Positions 39,864 through 46,941 of a stretch of 50,672 nt of DNA are shown one piece after another. Made by a program: the position numbers and the translations under genes. The notes beneath the pieces are model-generated. The model had not been told where the DNA came from. It did not search any database and saw nothing but the letters and a program-made list of their open reading frames with translations. Within the stretch, counting starts at the first letter, position 1, and the number at the start of each line of letters is the position of its first letter. The stretch comes from Pirellulales bacterium (GTDB taxonomy: Bacteria; Planctomycetota; Planctomycetia; Pirellulales; Lacipirellulaceae): assembly GCA_022841705.1 (NCBI GenBank), contig JALHQZ010000015.1:1-50672 (forward strand), written 5' to 3'.

Positions 39864-40844
39864 GTGACAAAGGTAATGAAGCAAGCCAGCGGTAAAAATT
39901 GGGCGCTCTACCAGGGTGATTGCGTCCAGGTTGTTCAGGGTATACCGGACAACTCTATCGACTTTAGCGTGTATTCACCTCCGTTTATTGACACATATGT
40001 TTATTCGGACTCCGAAGCCGACATGGGCAACAGCGCCGATGACGATGAGTTTTTCCGGCATTACGAGTACCTCATTGGCGAGATGTACCGCGTCACGCTA
40101 CCAGGGCGTCTAACGGCGGTTCACTGCAAGGATTTGCCGACCTACATGGGCAGCGACGGCGCGGCGGGCTTACGCGACTTTCCCGGTGACATTATCCGCG
40201 CTCACGAGCGGTACGGCTGGCACTTTCACAGTCGGGTGACTATCTGGAAGGATCCGGTGATCGAACGCGCCCGCACCAACAATCACGGCCTGCTGCATAA
40301 GAACTTTGCTGAACGCTCAGAGGCGTGCCGGCAGGGTATGGCGGATTACCTGATTGTGTTTCGCAAGTGGCCGCTGGAGGGCGGGCGCTCGATCCAGCAA
40401 AAGCGCGTACCCGGCGATTACATCGGCACCAACCCGCCGCCGGCCAATTATGCCCGCGCCGGCAAGTTCTCCGATGAAAGCTACAGCATCGCCGTCTGGC
40501 AGCGGTATGCATCGCCGGTGTGGTTTGATGTCGATCAAACCCGCGTGCTGAATTACAAGCAGGCCAAAGCCGGCGACGACTCCAAGCACATCTGCCCGCT
40601 GCAGCTGGATGTGATTGAGCGGGCTATCGACTTGTGGAGTGCGCCGGGCGAAACCGTGCTATCGCCGTTTGCTGGGATCGGGAGCGAACCGTACTGCGCT
40701 GTGAAGATGGGCCGGCGCGGTGTGGGCATCGAACTGAAGGAAAGTTACTTCGATGTGGCGGTGAAAAACTGCGAGGAAGCCGAGGCGCTGGCCGGCCAGC
40801 CGACACTGTTCGATTACGCCGAGAGTCTGGAAGTGGAACTGTGA
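39864..40844 (+). CDS. DNA methyltransferase, N4-cytosine/N6-adenine type
   Basis: A 326-residue beta-class methyltransferase. The catalytic motif is SPPF (about 38-41) within FSVYSPPFIDTYVY; the AdoMet motif is LSPFAGIGSEPYCAV (about 265-279), then GVGIELKESYFDVA. The SPP(W/Y/F) form suggests N4-cytosine specificity, with N6-adenine also possible. It probably protects the phage genome from restriction. GTG 39864 with AAGGAG seven bases upstream is chosen. Confidence 0.85.
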   Translation: MTKVMKQASGKNWALYQGDCVQVVQGIPDNSIDFSVYSPPFIDTYVYSDSEADMGNSADDDEFFRHYEYLIGEMYRVTLPGRLTAVHCKDLPTYMGSDGAAGLRDFPGDIIRAHERYGWHFHSRVTIWKDPVIERARTNNHGLLHKNFAERSEACRQGMADYLIVFRKWPLEGGRSIQQKRVPGDYIGTNPPPANYARAGKFSDESYSIAVWQRYASPVWFDVDQTRVLNYKQAKAGDDSKHICPLQLDVIERAIDLWSAPGETVLSPFAGIGSEPYCAVKMGRRGVGIELKESYFDVAVKNCEEAEALAGQPTLFDYAESLEVEL

Positions 40845-41113
40845 GCGCACTCGCCTGCGTCCTGTTGTGCGCGGTGTTCGCTCTCGTCGTGGTTGCCATC
40901 CTCGGAGGGGGATGGCTCTACCACTGGCGCTATCCGCAGGGCTACGTGCCACGCGCTGTGCAGTCCGACGAGTCGCTGGTAGCGAGTGACGATGATGTGA
41001 TGGCGAACGTGCCGGTGTGGACGCGCTTGCAGAACGATATTGCCGAGCGGGAGCGGAAGGCGTTTGCGGAAAAGTATGTATACGCCAACGAGCGGGAAGG
41101 CCGGGTGAATTGA
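40841..41113 (+). CDS. Small membrane protein
   Basis: A 90-residue protein with a transmembrane helix at the N-terminus (ACVLLCAVFALVVVAILGGGWLY) and a charged cytoplasmic or extracellular tail (LQNDIAERERKAFAEKY). GTG overlaps the stop of the methyltransferase gene (GTGA). Role unknown; could block host or superinfecting phage functions at the membrane. Confidence 0.62.
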   Translation: MSALACVLLCAVFALVVVAILGGGWLYHWRYPQGYVPRAVQSDESLVASDDDVMANVPVWTRLQNDIAERERKAFAEKYVYANEREGRVN

Positions 41114-41114
41114 C

Positions 41115-41468
41115 ATGGCACTCAAACTAGCCGTGATGCTCTCACGGCACGAACCCACCGCCGCTATGACTGCCGACTTGAAACGGCGCGGCTACCGGCT
41201 GGAAGTCGTAAACCCGGCCAACCGCTTATTGTCGGCGGAGGACGCCATTATGCTGGCGTGCAACCGGAACAAAGGGATTGTGCCGGAATTGTTCGTCATT
41301 CACAAGCTGCCGCTCACCATGCTGGAACACCTGTTACGCCGACTGCGTGCTACAAGCGCCGTTATCCAGCCGGTGATGGACTACCGGTGCGAGCCGCCGC
41401 GCTGGTGTGGACAGTGGCAGCGGGTAACGGCGGTGTACGTGAAGCGCGAGGAGTGGGTAGGAGGGTGA
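41115..41468 (+). CDS. Hypothetical protein
   Basis: A 117-residue protein with mixed alpha/beta pattern (KLAVMLSRHEPTAAM, NRNKGIVPELFVIHKL) and Cys near the end (RCEPPRWCGQW). No recognised family. It follows the membrane-protein gene by one base. Confidence 0.58.
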   Translation: MALKLAVMLSRHEPTAAMTADLKRRGYRLEVVNPANRLLSAEDAIMLACNRNKGIVPELFVIHKLPLTMLEHLLRRLRATSAVIQPVMDYRCEPPRWCGQWQRVTAVYVKREEWVGG

Positions 41469-41472
41469 ACCC

Positions 41473-41808
41473 ATGACGAAATACGCACCACGACGGAACA
41501 AAGACCGGCACCTGGTTTTTGCGACCATCACCGCCGCTTACCTGCGTGCGCTCAATGGCGGTGACGCGGTTGGCGAACTGGAAGTGCTATTTACCAACTA
41601 TATGCCGCCACACATGCGGGATACGCTGGACTATCTGGCAGGCGGCAGGGAAACCACCGCTAAAGAATTGGCGCAACATTTCGGTTGGAAGCATGACGCC
41701 CAGGCGCGGACGATTTTGGCGCAGGCCGCCGACCTGGGATTGGTGGCCTGTGAGCGCCGGCAGGATAAGTACAGTTGGTTCAATGTATACCGCCTGCGCA
41801 AGCAATAG
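41473..41808 (+). CDS. Winged-helix-like DNA-binding protein
   Basis: A 111-residue protein. The second half, ETTAKELAQHFGWKHDAQA then TILAQAADLGLVACERRQDKYS, resembles a winged-helix fold, with a 'LGLV-x-x-x-RR' wing. It may be a small regulator. It is convergent with the gene at 41827, with no terminator between them. Confidence 0.6.
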   Translation: MTKYAPRRNKDRHLVFATITAAYLRALNGGDAVGELEVLFTNYMPPHMRDTLDYLAGGRETTAKELAQHFGWKHDAQARTILAQAADLGLVACERRQDKYSWFNVYRLRKQ

Positions 41809-41826
41809 TTGGGTGTCTGTCTGGAT

Positions 41827-42024
41827 TTAGTCGTCGGACGGCGGTTTGCGAATCACGAGCAGATCGCCGTCGGCAATCTTTTGCAGGAGTTCGGAGCGAG
41901 ACATATTGAACTGCTCGGCAATGGTGTTTAGTTTGGCAATGCGCTCTTCACGCTTATCACCTTTGCCGAGATAGAACGAGAGGGTTGGTGGTCGCGGTGT
42001 TTTTCGAGTGGTCATGGAAACCAT
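41827..42024 (-). CDS. Ribbon-helix-helix protein, divergent from parM
   Basis: A 65-residue protein with LSFYLGKGDKREERIAKLNTIAEQ and FNMSRSELLQKIADGD, which fits an RHH fold. It reads away from the parM promoter region (42063-42137) and may bind the palindromes there. The start is 42024, or 42015 if the second ATG is used. No ribosome site is clear. Confidence 0.65.
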   Translation of the reverse strand: MVSMTTRKTPRPPTLSFYLGKGDKREERIAKLNTIAEQFNMSRSELLQKIADGDLLVIRKPPSDD

Positions 42025-42062
42025 TGTACACGGTTAGGCGACTGTAACCAAATTCCATTTGT

Positions 42063-42137
42063 GTCTTGCAAGACGCCGTGCTATAATGTCTTGCAAGACG
42101 TGATACACGTGATACACGTGTGATACTTGTGATACTC
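42063..42137 (+). promoter_or_regulatory. parC-like region and parM promoter
   Basis: Two identical palindromes GTCTTGCAAGAC (42063-42074, 42088-42099) flank an extended -10 box, TGC plus TATAAT (42079-42087). Four direct GTGATAC boxes follow at 42100, 42109, 42120 and 42129, spaced 9, 11 and 9 bases. Iterons next to the parM promoter are the usual form of a type II centromere (parC), bound by ParR. The boxes also occur near 27177-27231. Confidence 0.75.
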
Positions 42138-42157
42138 AAGCAAAAAGGAGAGGCAAA

Positions 42158-43195
42158 ATGGCAAAGCGCCGCGTTCAGTTAGAGCCAGTTGGGATTGATA
42201 CCGGCAACAGTGACATCAAAGGCAGCACATCCAAGATGTGTACGTTCTACCCTCATGCACTTCAGCGCATCACCGATTATGACGAGCGCGATGCGCGTGG
42301 CAATCCAAACATTTTTATCGTCAATGGCACGCCTTACGCCATTGGTCGCCAAGCCGAGCGCATCAGCGTCGGCAAGCTGGCAGGCAACGCCCGATACACC
42401 CGCGATTATGTGGGCGTGTTGGCGGCGATTATGCTCTACCGAATTTTCGAGGATGATCGGCATAACTTACTGGTGAACATGTCCTACCCGCCACGTGACC
42501 GCGATTATCGCAGTGACATTGTTGAGGCGGTTAAAGGCAAGTGGGATGTGACGAGCATGGGCGTGCGTAAACGCTTTTCGGTAATTGAGGCCGGCGCGTT
42601 CTCTGAGCCGTCGGCGGCTTTCCGACACGCCACCTATGCCTTCGACGGCATTCACACACATGGCCCGATTGCGCTGCGTAAGGATGTCACGCTTGGGCTG
42701 GATTTGGGTGGCTTTACGTTCGATGTGCAGATTTTCGAGGAAGGCAAGCCGGATCACTTGTCGGCACGCAGCTTTACCCTGGGCGTGATGGACATGTACG
42801 AAGATTTGGAACGCCAACTGCGCAAAGACTTTAAAGCTGAGATGCGCGGCACGAACGACTACTCGCGTGAATTTCTGCAAGAGGCACTGCGCACCAACCA
42901 ATACCCGCGTCGCGGCGGGCAACCGCTGCCTTGCAAATCGCAGGTTGAGCAGTCCTTCAATCTGGTACTAAACCAGATGACCACTGTGATTCAGCAGTAT
43001 TACGGTAGCTGGTTTGATTACTCAGCACTGCTGCTGATGAACGGTGGAACGGCTTCGGTGGAACGTCGCTTCCGAGATGCCATTGAGCATACCGGTATCC
43101 ATGTGAGCGAAATGGAACGTGAGAACATGCGTTTTAGCACAGCTTTTGGCCTGCTCAAAATCGGCAAAGCCCTGTTAGCCCGTGAGGTGTTCTGA
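42158..43195 (+). CDS. parM: Actin-like partition ATPase, ParM-like
   Basis: A 345-residue actin-like ATPase. PHOSPHATE 1: VGIDTGNSDIKGS (about 11-23); PHOSPHATE 2: GLDLGGFTFDVQ (about 179-190); adenosine-type LLMNGGTAS (about 291-299). The order and the small size match ParM/Alp7A-type plasmid partition proteins that push replicon copies apart by forming filaments. The strong ribosome site AAAAGGAG lies ten bases before the ATG. It forms an operon with the ParR-like gene downstream (TGATG overlap), with parC-like DNA upstream. Confidence 0.87.
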   Translation: MAKRRVQLEPVGIDTGNSDIKGSTSKMCTFYPHALQRITDYDERDARGNPNIFIVNGTPYAIGRQAERISVGKLAGNARYTRDYVGVLAAIMLYRIFEDDRHNLLVNMSYPPRDRDYRSDIVEAVKGKWDVTSMGVRKRFSVIEAGAFSEPSAAFRHATYAFDGIHTHGPIALRKDVTLGLDLGGFTFDVQIFEEGKPDHLSARSFTLGVMDMYEDLERQLRKDFKAEMRGTNDYSREFLQEALRTNQYPRRGGQPLPCKSQVEQSFNLVLNQMTTVIQQYYGSWFDYSALLLMNGGTASVERRFRDAIEHTGIHVSEMERENMRFSTAFGLLKIGKALLAREVF

Positions 43196-43602
43196 TGCGT
43201 CGCAATTATGATCGAACGCCGCAATACCAGTGCCGGCTTAATCGGGCATATCCCAAAGAGTCGGACGTGATTGAGTATCTGGACACCGAAATTGAGCGCA
43301 GTAAATCCGAGGGCGGCGCGGGTTTCCGGGATGTGCTGGTTCGCATGGCACAGCGGGAAATGCGCCGCAAAGCGCCGGTAGAGAACATCACCGCAGAGGC
43401 GCGACTTGAGCGCCTGTTGGTGCGTGTGCTGAATCAGCGCATGGATGAACTGGTTGCGCTGGTTGGACAGCGGGCGGCGCGAGCTGGTGACGTTACCCGC
43501 ACTGAGGACACACTGTTCACCGCCGATGATGTCACGGGCATGATTGACGATGCTGACATTCGTTCCCTGATTGAAGAATTGAATGGTGAGTTTGGAGACT
43601 AA
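43195..43602 (+). CDS. parR: ParR-like adaptor protein
   Basis: A 135-residue protein. The N-terminal half (QYQCRLNRAYPKESDVIEYLD, then GGAGFRDVLVRMAQREM) looks like the RHH fold of ParR/StbB, whose hallmark is a short beta strand followed by helices that bind parC as ring-forming dimers. The C-terminal half is helical and ends in an acidic SLIEELNGEFGD tail, suitable for ParM contact. It follows parM with an overlapping start. Assignment rests on context and on this pattern. Confidence 0.72.
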   Translation: MRRNYDRTPQYQCRLNRAYPKESDVIEYLDTEIERSKSEGGAGFRDVLVRMAQREMRRKAPVENITAEARLERLLVRVLNQRMDELVALVGQRAARAGDVTRTEDTLFTADDVTGMIDDADIRSLIEELNGEFGD

Positions 43603-43605
43603 ACG

Positions 43606-44061
43606 ATGATTGAACGCTTGGAAGCACAAATCTTTGCTCGTCAGTCGCTCATTGGCATCCTGCGTCGTGAGACGGCACTCGCTTTCGCAACCGCGCTTAA
43701 CACGTGGTTTGTCTACTTTCTGGTGGACACCGAAACGCGCAAAGTCAAAATCGGCTACACCAACAACCTGCGCCGGCGCTACCTCGAAATTCACGGCATG
43801 AACAGTGGCAAGCTCGTCATTTTCCATTACGAGCTACACCCGGACGAAAAAGCGGCACTGGCACGCGAAACCGAGTTGCATCACCAGTTCGCCGCCTACC
43901 GCGATTTTTCACCGTCGCACTATGACCGTAAGGCGGGTGATCGAGAGTGGTATCTGGTCGAAGGCGAATTGAAAGCCTATATGCAGCGTGTCTACCGCCA
44001 CAAACAGCGCATGTATCAACTGCGGTTTGGCAAGTCCACATCTGCGGAAGGTGATACATGA
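43606..44061 (+). CDS. T5orf172/MUG113-type GIY-YIG-like domain protein
   Basis: A 151-residue protein. FVYFLVDTETRKVKIGYTNNLRRR (about 34-57) followed by ETELHHQFAAYR and GDREWYLVEG gives the T5orf172/MUG113 layout, related to GIY-YIG endonucleases. The Tyr ... Gly-Tyr spacing differs from the classical GIY-YIG. It may be a nuclease or DNA-binding protein of the phage. It overlaps the ASCH gene by 4 nt. Confidence 0.8.
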   Translation: MIERLEAQIFARQSLIGILRRETALAFATALNTWFVYFLVDTETRKVKIGYTNNLRRRYLEIHGMNSGKLVIFHYELHPDEKAALARETELHHQFAAYRDFSPSHYDRKAGDREWYLVEGELKAYMQRVYRHKQRMYQLRFGKSTSAEGDT

Positions 44062-44483
44062 TTATTAAAGCTCTCTCGGTTCGCAATCCCTGGGCGGTGT
44101 TCATCCGCGACGGCCTGAAGCAATACGAAACCCGCGACTGGGCAACCCAGTATCGCGGGCCGCTGGCAATCCATGCCCCGATGTATGGCAATAGGGGATT
44201 TACAGCAGACGATCACGGCTACATGGAACGGTTGAAATATCAGTTTCCCCAAGTGCGTGAGGCGCTGGCGAAGCCGATGGTGTTCGGTGCGATAGTCTGC
44301 GTTTGCCATCTGGCGCATATCTATCGCACTGAGGGCTTGCGCCCACATCTATCCGAACTCGAATTCGCCATCGGCAATTTCGCTGATGGCCGTGCGGCAT
44401 GGCAGCTTGAGGTGATCGAGGTGTTTGCTGAACCGATCCCACTTCAAGCGCCGCGTGTGTTTTTCGACTGGGAGCGGCCATGA
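44058..44483 (+). CDS. ASCH-domain protein
   Basis: A 141-residue protein. It starts IIKALSVRNPWAVFIRDGLKQYETRDW and then YRGPLAIHAP, the typical ASCH pattern ('K-A-L-S-I-x-x-P-W-A' ... 'E-x-R-x-W' ... 'YRG-x-L-x-I-HA'). ASCH domains, related to PUA, bind RNA or modified nucleosides. It may sense or act on RNA or modified bases. It overlaps both neighbouring genes by 4 nt. Confidence 0.87.
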   Translation: MIIKALSVRNPWAVFIRDGLKQYETRDWATQYRGPLAIHAPMYGNRGFTADDHGYMERLKYQFPQVREALAKPMVFGAIVCVCHLAHIYRTEGLRPHLSELEFAIGNFADGRAAWQLEVIEVFAEPIPLQAPRVFFDWERP

Positions 44484-44794
44484 CCACCAAGCTGGAACAG
44501 TACCGGCGGGCGCGGGAATCCGCCGGCCTTTCACTTAGTCAGGCCGCGAAGCTGCTCGGCCTGACACGCGGCGGGCTGTATAGCATCGAGCGGGGTACGG
44601 CTTTGCCAACCGACGAACAGATTGCGGACATGGTTCGGACATACGATGTGACGGACAGCTATCTGAGAACCGGCCAACCGACGGACGATCTGGCTGACCA
44701 GCTCGCGCATTGGAATGACGCACCCGATTGGATGCAAACCAATATCCTGCACGAGTGGTCGAAGCGTCCGAAAATTGCGGGAGAGCAATCATGA
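44480..44794 (+). CDS. Xre-family regulator 1
   Basis: A 104-residue protein with an Xre HTH (YRRARESAGLSLSQAAKLLGLTRGGLYSIERG), a typical cI/Cro-like N-terminus, followed by a short helical C-terminus. Possible regulator of late-early gene expression. Overlaps the following Xre gene by 4 nt. Confidence 0.85.
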   Translation: MTTKLEQYRRARESAGLSLSQAAKLLGLTRGGLYSIERGTALPTDEQIADMVRTYDVTDSYLRTGQPTDDLADQLAHWNDAPDWMQTNILHEWSKRPKIAGEQS

Positions 44795-45105
44795 AGATCG
44801 GTGAGCATCTGCGTGAGATGCGCAAGTCACGCCACTTCACCCTTCAGCACATCGCCGAGCGCAGTGGCTACAGCATCAGTTATTTGTCCGATATTGAGCA
44901 TGGACGGACGACTCCCAGCCTGATCTGTCTGAGCGCGATTGCGAGCGTGTATAAGCTCTCGCTCGATGATCTGTTTCGGACAACGAGCTTTGATCTCGCA
45001 CCCCGCGAGCTGGCACTGGTTGAAGCGTATCGGCGGGGTGATCTGCGGGCCGTACTCGACCACATGCTCGTTCGCCTAGACGAGTTGGGTAAGGGGGCGT
45101 CGTGA
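44791..45105 (+). CDS. Xre-family regulator 2
   Basis: A 104-residue protein with HTH MRKSRHFTLQHIAERSGYSISYLSDIEHGRTTPS, followed by a C-terminal segment LAPRELALVEAYRRGDLRAVL that resembles the oligomerisation end of other Xre regulators. Two adjacent Xre genes suggest a small regulatory circuit. The start at 44791 overlaps the previous stop (ATGA). Confidence 0.85.
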   Translation: MKIGEHLREMRKSRHFTLQHIAERSGYSISYLSDIEHGRTTPSLICLSAIASVYKLSLDDLFRTTSFDLAPRELALVEAYRRGDLRAVLDHMLVRLDELGKGAS

Positions 45106-45106
45106 G

Positions 45107-45505
45107 ATGGACGCCCTACAGTTACCGCTCTACCTGTATGACGACACAGCCGCTCACCTTGAGCGGCTGCTGTGGCGGTTGTGCATCGACGATGTGTTAG
45201 CCCGGCGCGGTTGGCGGCTCGAATATGTGCGCCTGCTGCAAGGTACAGCCCACTACCGGCTGTATCGCATCCATCAGCGCCGGGTGCATCTGGTGGGCAT
45301 TGTCGATGTGATGACGAATCGGCGCGGCTCGGAAACCGACAGGCGCATGGCGGTGTATCTGGCCGGCACGGGCTGGACGCCGGCGAACTGCCGTATCCTG
45401 ATTGGCGCTGCTCAAACGCCTATCGCCGCTAAGAAACAAAGACTGCCGCGTTTGTTCTACGCGCCGTCGAATGCGGCGTGCGAGTATCCGCTGTTGTGGG
45501 CATAA
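45107..45505 (+). CDS. Hypothetical protein
   Basis: A 132-residue, Arg/Leu-rich protein (LPLYLYDDTAAHLERLLWRL, RRVHLVGIVDVMTNRRG). No recognised family. It follows the second Xre gene by one base. Confidence 0.58.
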   Translation: MDALQLPLYLYDDTAAHLERLLWRLCIDDVLARRGWRLEYVRLLQGTAHYRLYRIHQRRVHLVGIVDVMTNRRGSETDRRMAVYLAGTGWTPANCRILIGAAQTPIAAKKQRLPRLFYAPSNAACEYPLLWA

Positions 45506-45517
45506 GAGAGGAATTGC

Positions 45518-45820
45518 ATGATGCTTAAAACGAGTAATGTGTCCGGGTTCTTTTTCCATGTCGAGCGCGACTTGGACAAAAATTATGATACGCGCAACGA
45601 CCTGACTGTGTTCGTGCCGCATGATGGCGACTGGGCTTGCACACTCGAAGGCTCGCCGGATGAAGAAGCGCGGTGCTTTGTTGTTAAAGACACCGAGGAA
45701 CTCAAGCGAGTAATCGCCGGCCTGACGCTGGCGCTGCGCGAAATCGAAAAGCGCAATGATACGCACGGTGACGCCTATCCGCCTGGCTACTACTTCGATA
45801 CGTTCTGCGGCGACAAGTAG
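45518..45820 (+). CDS. Hypothetical protein
   Basis: A 100-residue protein with a beta-rich start (NVSGFFFHVERDLDKNYDTR) and acidic middle. The C-terminus is aromatic (PPGYYFDTFCGDK). No recognised family. Confidence 0.58.
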   Translation: MMLKTSNVSGFFFHVERDLDKNYDTRNDLTVFVPHDGDWACTLEGSPDEEARCFVVKDTEELKRVIAGLTLALREIEKRNDTHGDAYPPGYYFDTFCGDK

Positions 45821-45825
45821 CCTCG

Positions 45826-45877
45826 ACAGCTTCACTTTTAAATCCTGCTACGCTGAAATAAACGTTAGCGTAGCAGG
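45826..45877 (+). promoter_or_regulatory. Promoter-leader with hairpin that covers the ribosome site, copy 2
   Basis: ACAGCTTCA at 45826 and TGCTACGCTGA at 45846-45856, then a perfect eleven-pair hairpin, CCTGCTACGCT (45844-45854) with AGCGTAGCAGG (45867-45877), that ends at the start region of gene 45883 and covers its GCAGG ribosome site. Its layout matches the leader at 17830-17882. Confidence 0.65.
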
Positions 45878-45882
45878 ATGTC

Positions 45883-46320
45883 ATGAGCCAGTCCGAACCC
45901 ACCGAACCGATATTTATTCCCAAATTCCGTTTCCGCTATCCAGATCGCCGGCGCACCCTGGCCGGCAAGGTGTATCACATCCCGTACCCGATTGTCGCGC
46001 CGCGTCCGACTGAGAACGCTGTTATGAAACACGAGGCCGGCGATTACAGCGACGATGAAGAGGCGCACCCGCTGGTGCTGACGGCATCCCACCGTCTGAA
46101 GCGCCAGTGCTTGAAGTGCCGTCGCCGCCAGCCGGATGACCACTTCGAGCCGGATAAACGTTTCCCGCTCGGCTTATCGTTCTACTGCTCAAGCTGCCGT
46201 GATAAAGTCACGCGCAAGTCGTGGCGCGAACGCCGGCGTGAGCAGATTAAGATCGTCCCGATTTTCACGCCGGTTTATAGCAAAGGATTGTCACATGAAA
46301 GAGAAGTCGTGGTATCTTGA
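45883..46320 (+). CDS. Zinc-ribbon protein related to the HNH N-termini
   Basis: A 145-residue protein. The zinc ribbon CLKCRRRQPDDHFEPDKRF ... CSSCRD (about 79-107) is like the N-terminal ribbons of the two HNH proteins, but there is no HNH site. The N-terminus is beta-rich (FIPKFRFRYPDRRRTLAGK). It could be a truncated or domesticated relative, or a DNA-binding regulator. The ribosome site is buried in the leader hairpin. Its end overlaps the next gene by 26 nt. Confidence 0.7.
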   Translation: MSQSEPTEPIFIPKFRFRYPDRRRTLAGKVYHIPYPIVAPRPTENAVMKHEAGDYSDDEEAHPLVLTASHRLKRQCLKCRRRQPDDHFEPDKRFPLGLSFYCSSCRDKVTRKSWRERRREQIKIVPIFTPVYSKGLSHEREVVVS

Positions 46321-46687
46321 GCAGGTTTACCTGTTCGCTTATGCGTATGCCGATTTAAAGGGCATCGAACGTGCCAATCTCACCAGTATTCGAACAACAG
46401 AAGGCGAGCCGCTTATCGGGCAAGAGGATGCGATTGTGATTCCCTACACGTTTGAACTGACGTATCAAGTGCGTGTGCCGTTTACCAACTCCAAACAAGC
46501 TGAGGCTCATGCCAAGCGAAATGGCCTTGTACCAGAGGTGGTACTGGATGCAGCGACAGGCCGCAGTCACTTCATTTGGCCGCAAGCGCAGATGGTTGAG
46601 CATACCCTCACCGTTCACAGTCACCAGATCGACAGCGGCGAAACCGACAAGCTGCTTGAGGCGCTGCGCCGGCAGAAAGGAGAATAA
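46295..46687 (+). CDS. Hypothetical protein
   Basis: A 130-residue protein (MKEKSWYLEQVYLFAYAYADL start) with beta strands (VIPYTFELTYQVRVPF) and a His/Gln-rich C-terminus. AGGA lies before ATG. No family recognised. Confidence 0.6.
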   Translation: MKEKSWYLEQVYLFAYAYADLKGIERANLTSIRTTEGEPLIGQEDAIVIPYTFELTYQVRVPFTNSKQAEAHAKRNGLVPEVVLDAATGRSHFIWPQAQMVEHTLTVHSHQIDSGETDKLLEALRRQKGE

Positions 46688-46689
46688 CA

Positions 46690-46824
46690 ATGCTCTATAT
46701 TCCGGGTGATTTAATCCTCTGGTTTCTTGACAAGGATTACGAAAAACAGCCGAGTGATGGTTTCTATAGTCGGATATTTTGGTATATGTCGTATGATCGC
46801 TCGCCGCTTTATCTAGGTACTTGA
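46690..46824 (+). CDS. Microprotein upstream of the late promoter
   Basis: A 44-residue protein (MLYIPGDLILWFLDKDYEK start, aromatic-rich). AAGGAG lies about nine bases before ATG. Its stop codon overlaps the -35 box of the terS promoter, so the gene and the promoter are tightly packed. No known family. Confidence 0.55.
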   Translation: MLYIPGDLILWFLDKDYEKQPSDGFYSRIFWYMSYDRSPLYLGT

Positions 46825-46852
46825 CTCGCACCCTCATACTATCTATGAGAGC
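46816..46852 (+). promoter_or_regulatory. Late-type promoter with an internal palindrome, copy 2
   Basis: TTGACT (46821-46826), 17 bases, TATGAG (46844-46849), with a CTCATA/TATGAG inverted repeat. It is 34 of 37 identical to the copy at 3042-3078 before the scaffold gene. It would drive terS, terL and the following virion genes. Confidence 0.72.
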
Positions 46853-46882
46853 AGGCATACTCTCAACCTCCTTAAACCCGAC

Positions 46883-46904
46883 GCCGGCGCGGGTAATCGC
46901 CGGC
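46883..46904 (+). other. Leader hairpin before terS
   Basis: GCCGGCG (46883-46889) and CGCCGGC (46898-46904) flank an eight-base loop. It lies in the leader between the late promoter and terS. A CCTCC run at 46866-46870, which is complementary to a ribosome-binding site, lies just upstream. Together with the hairpin at 3101-3118 it suggests both late leaders are structured. Confidence 0.5.
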
Positions 46905-46941
46905 ACTCCTTTCCGATCTCCATTCCTGCGACACAAACGAT

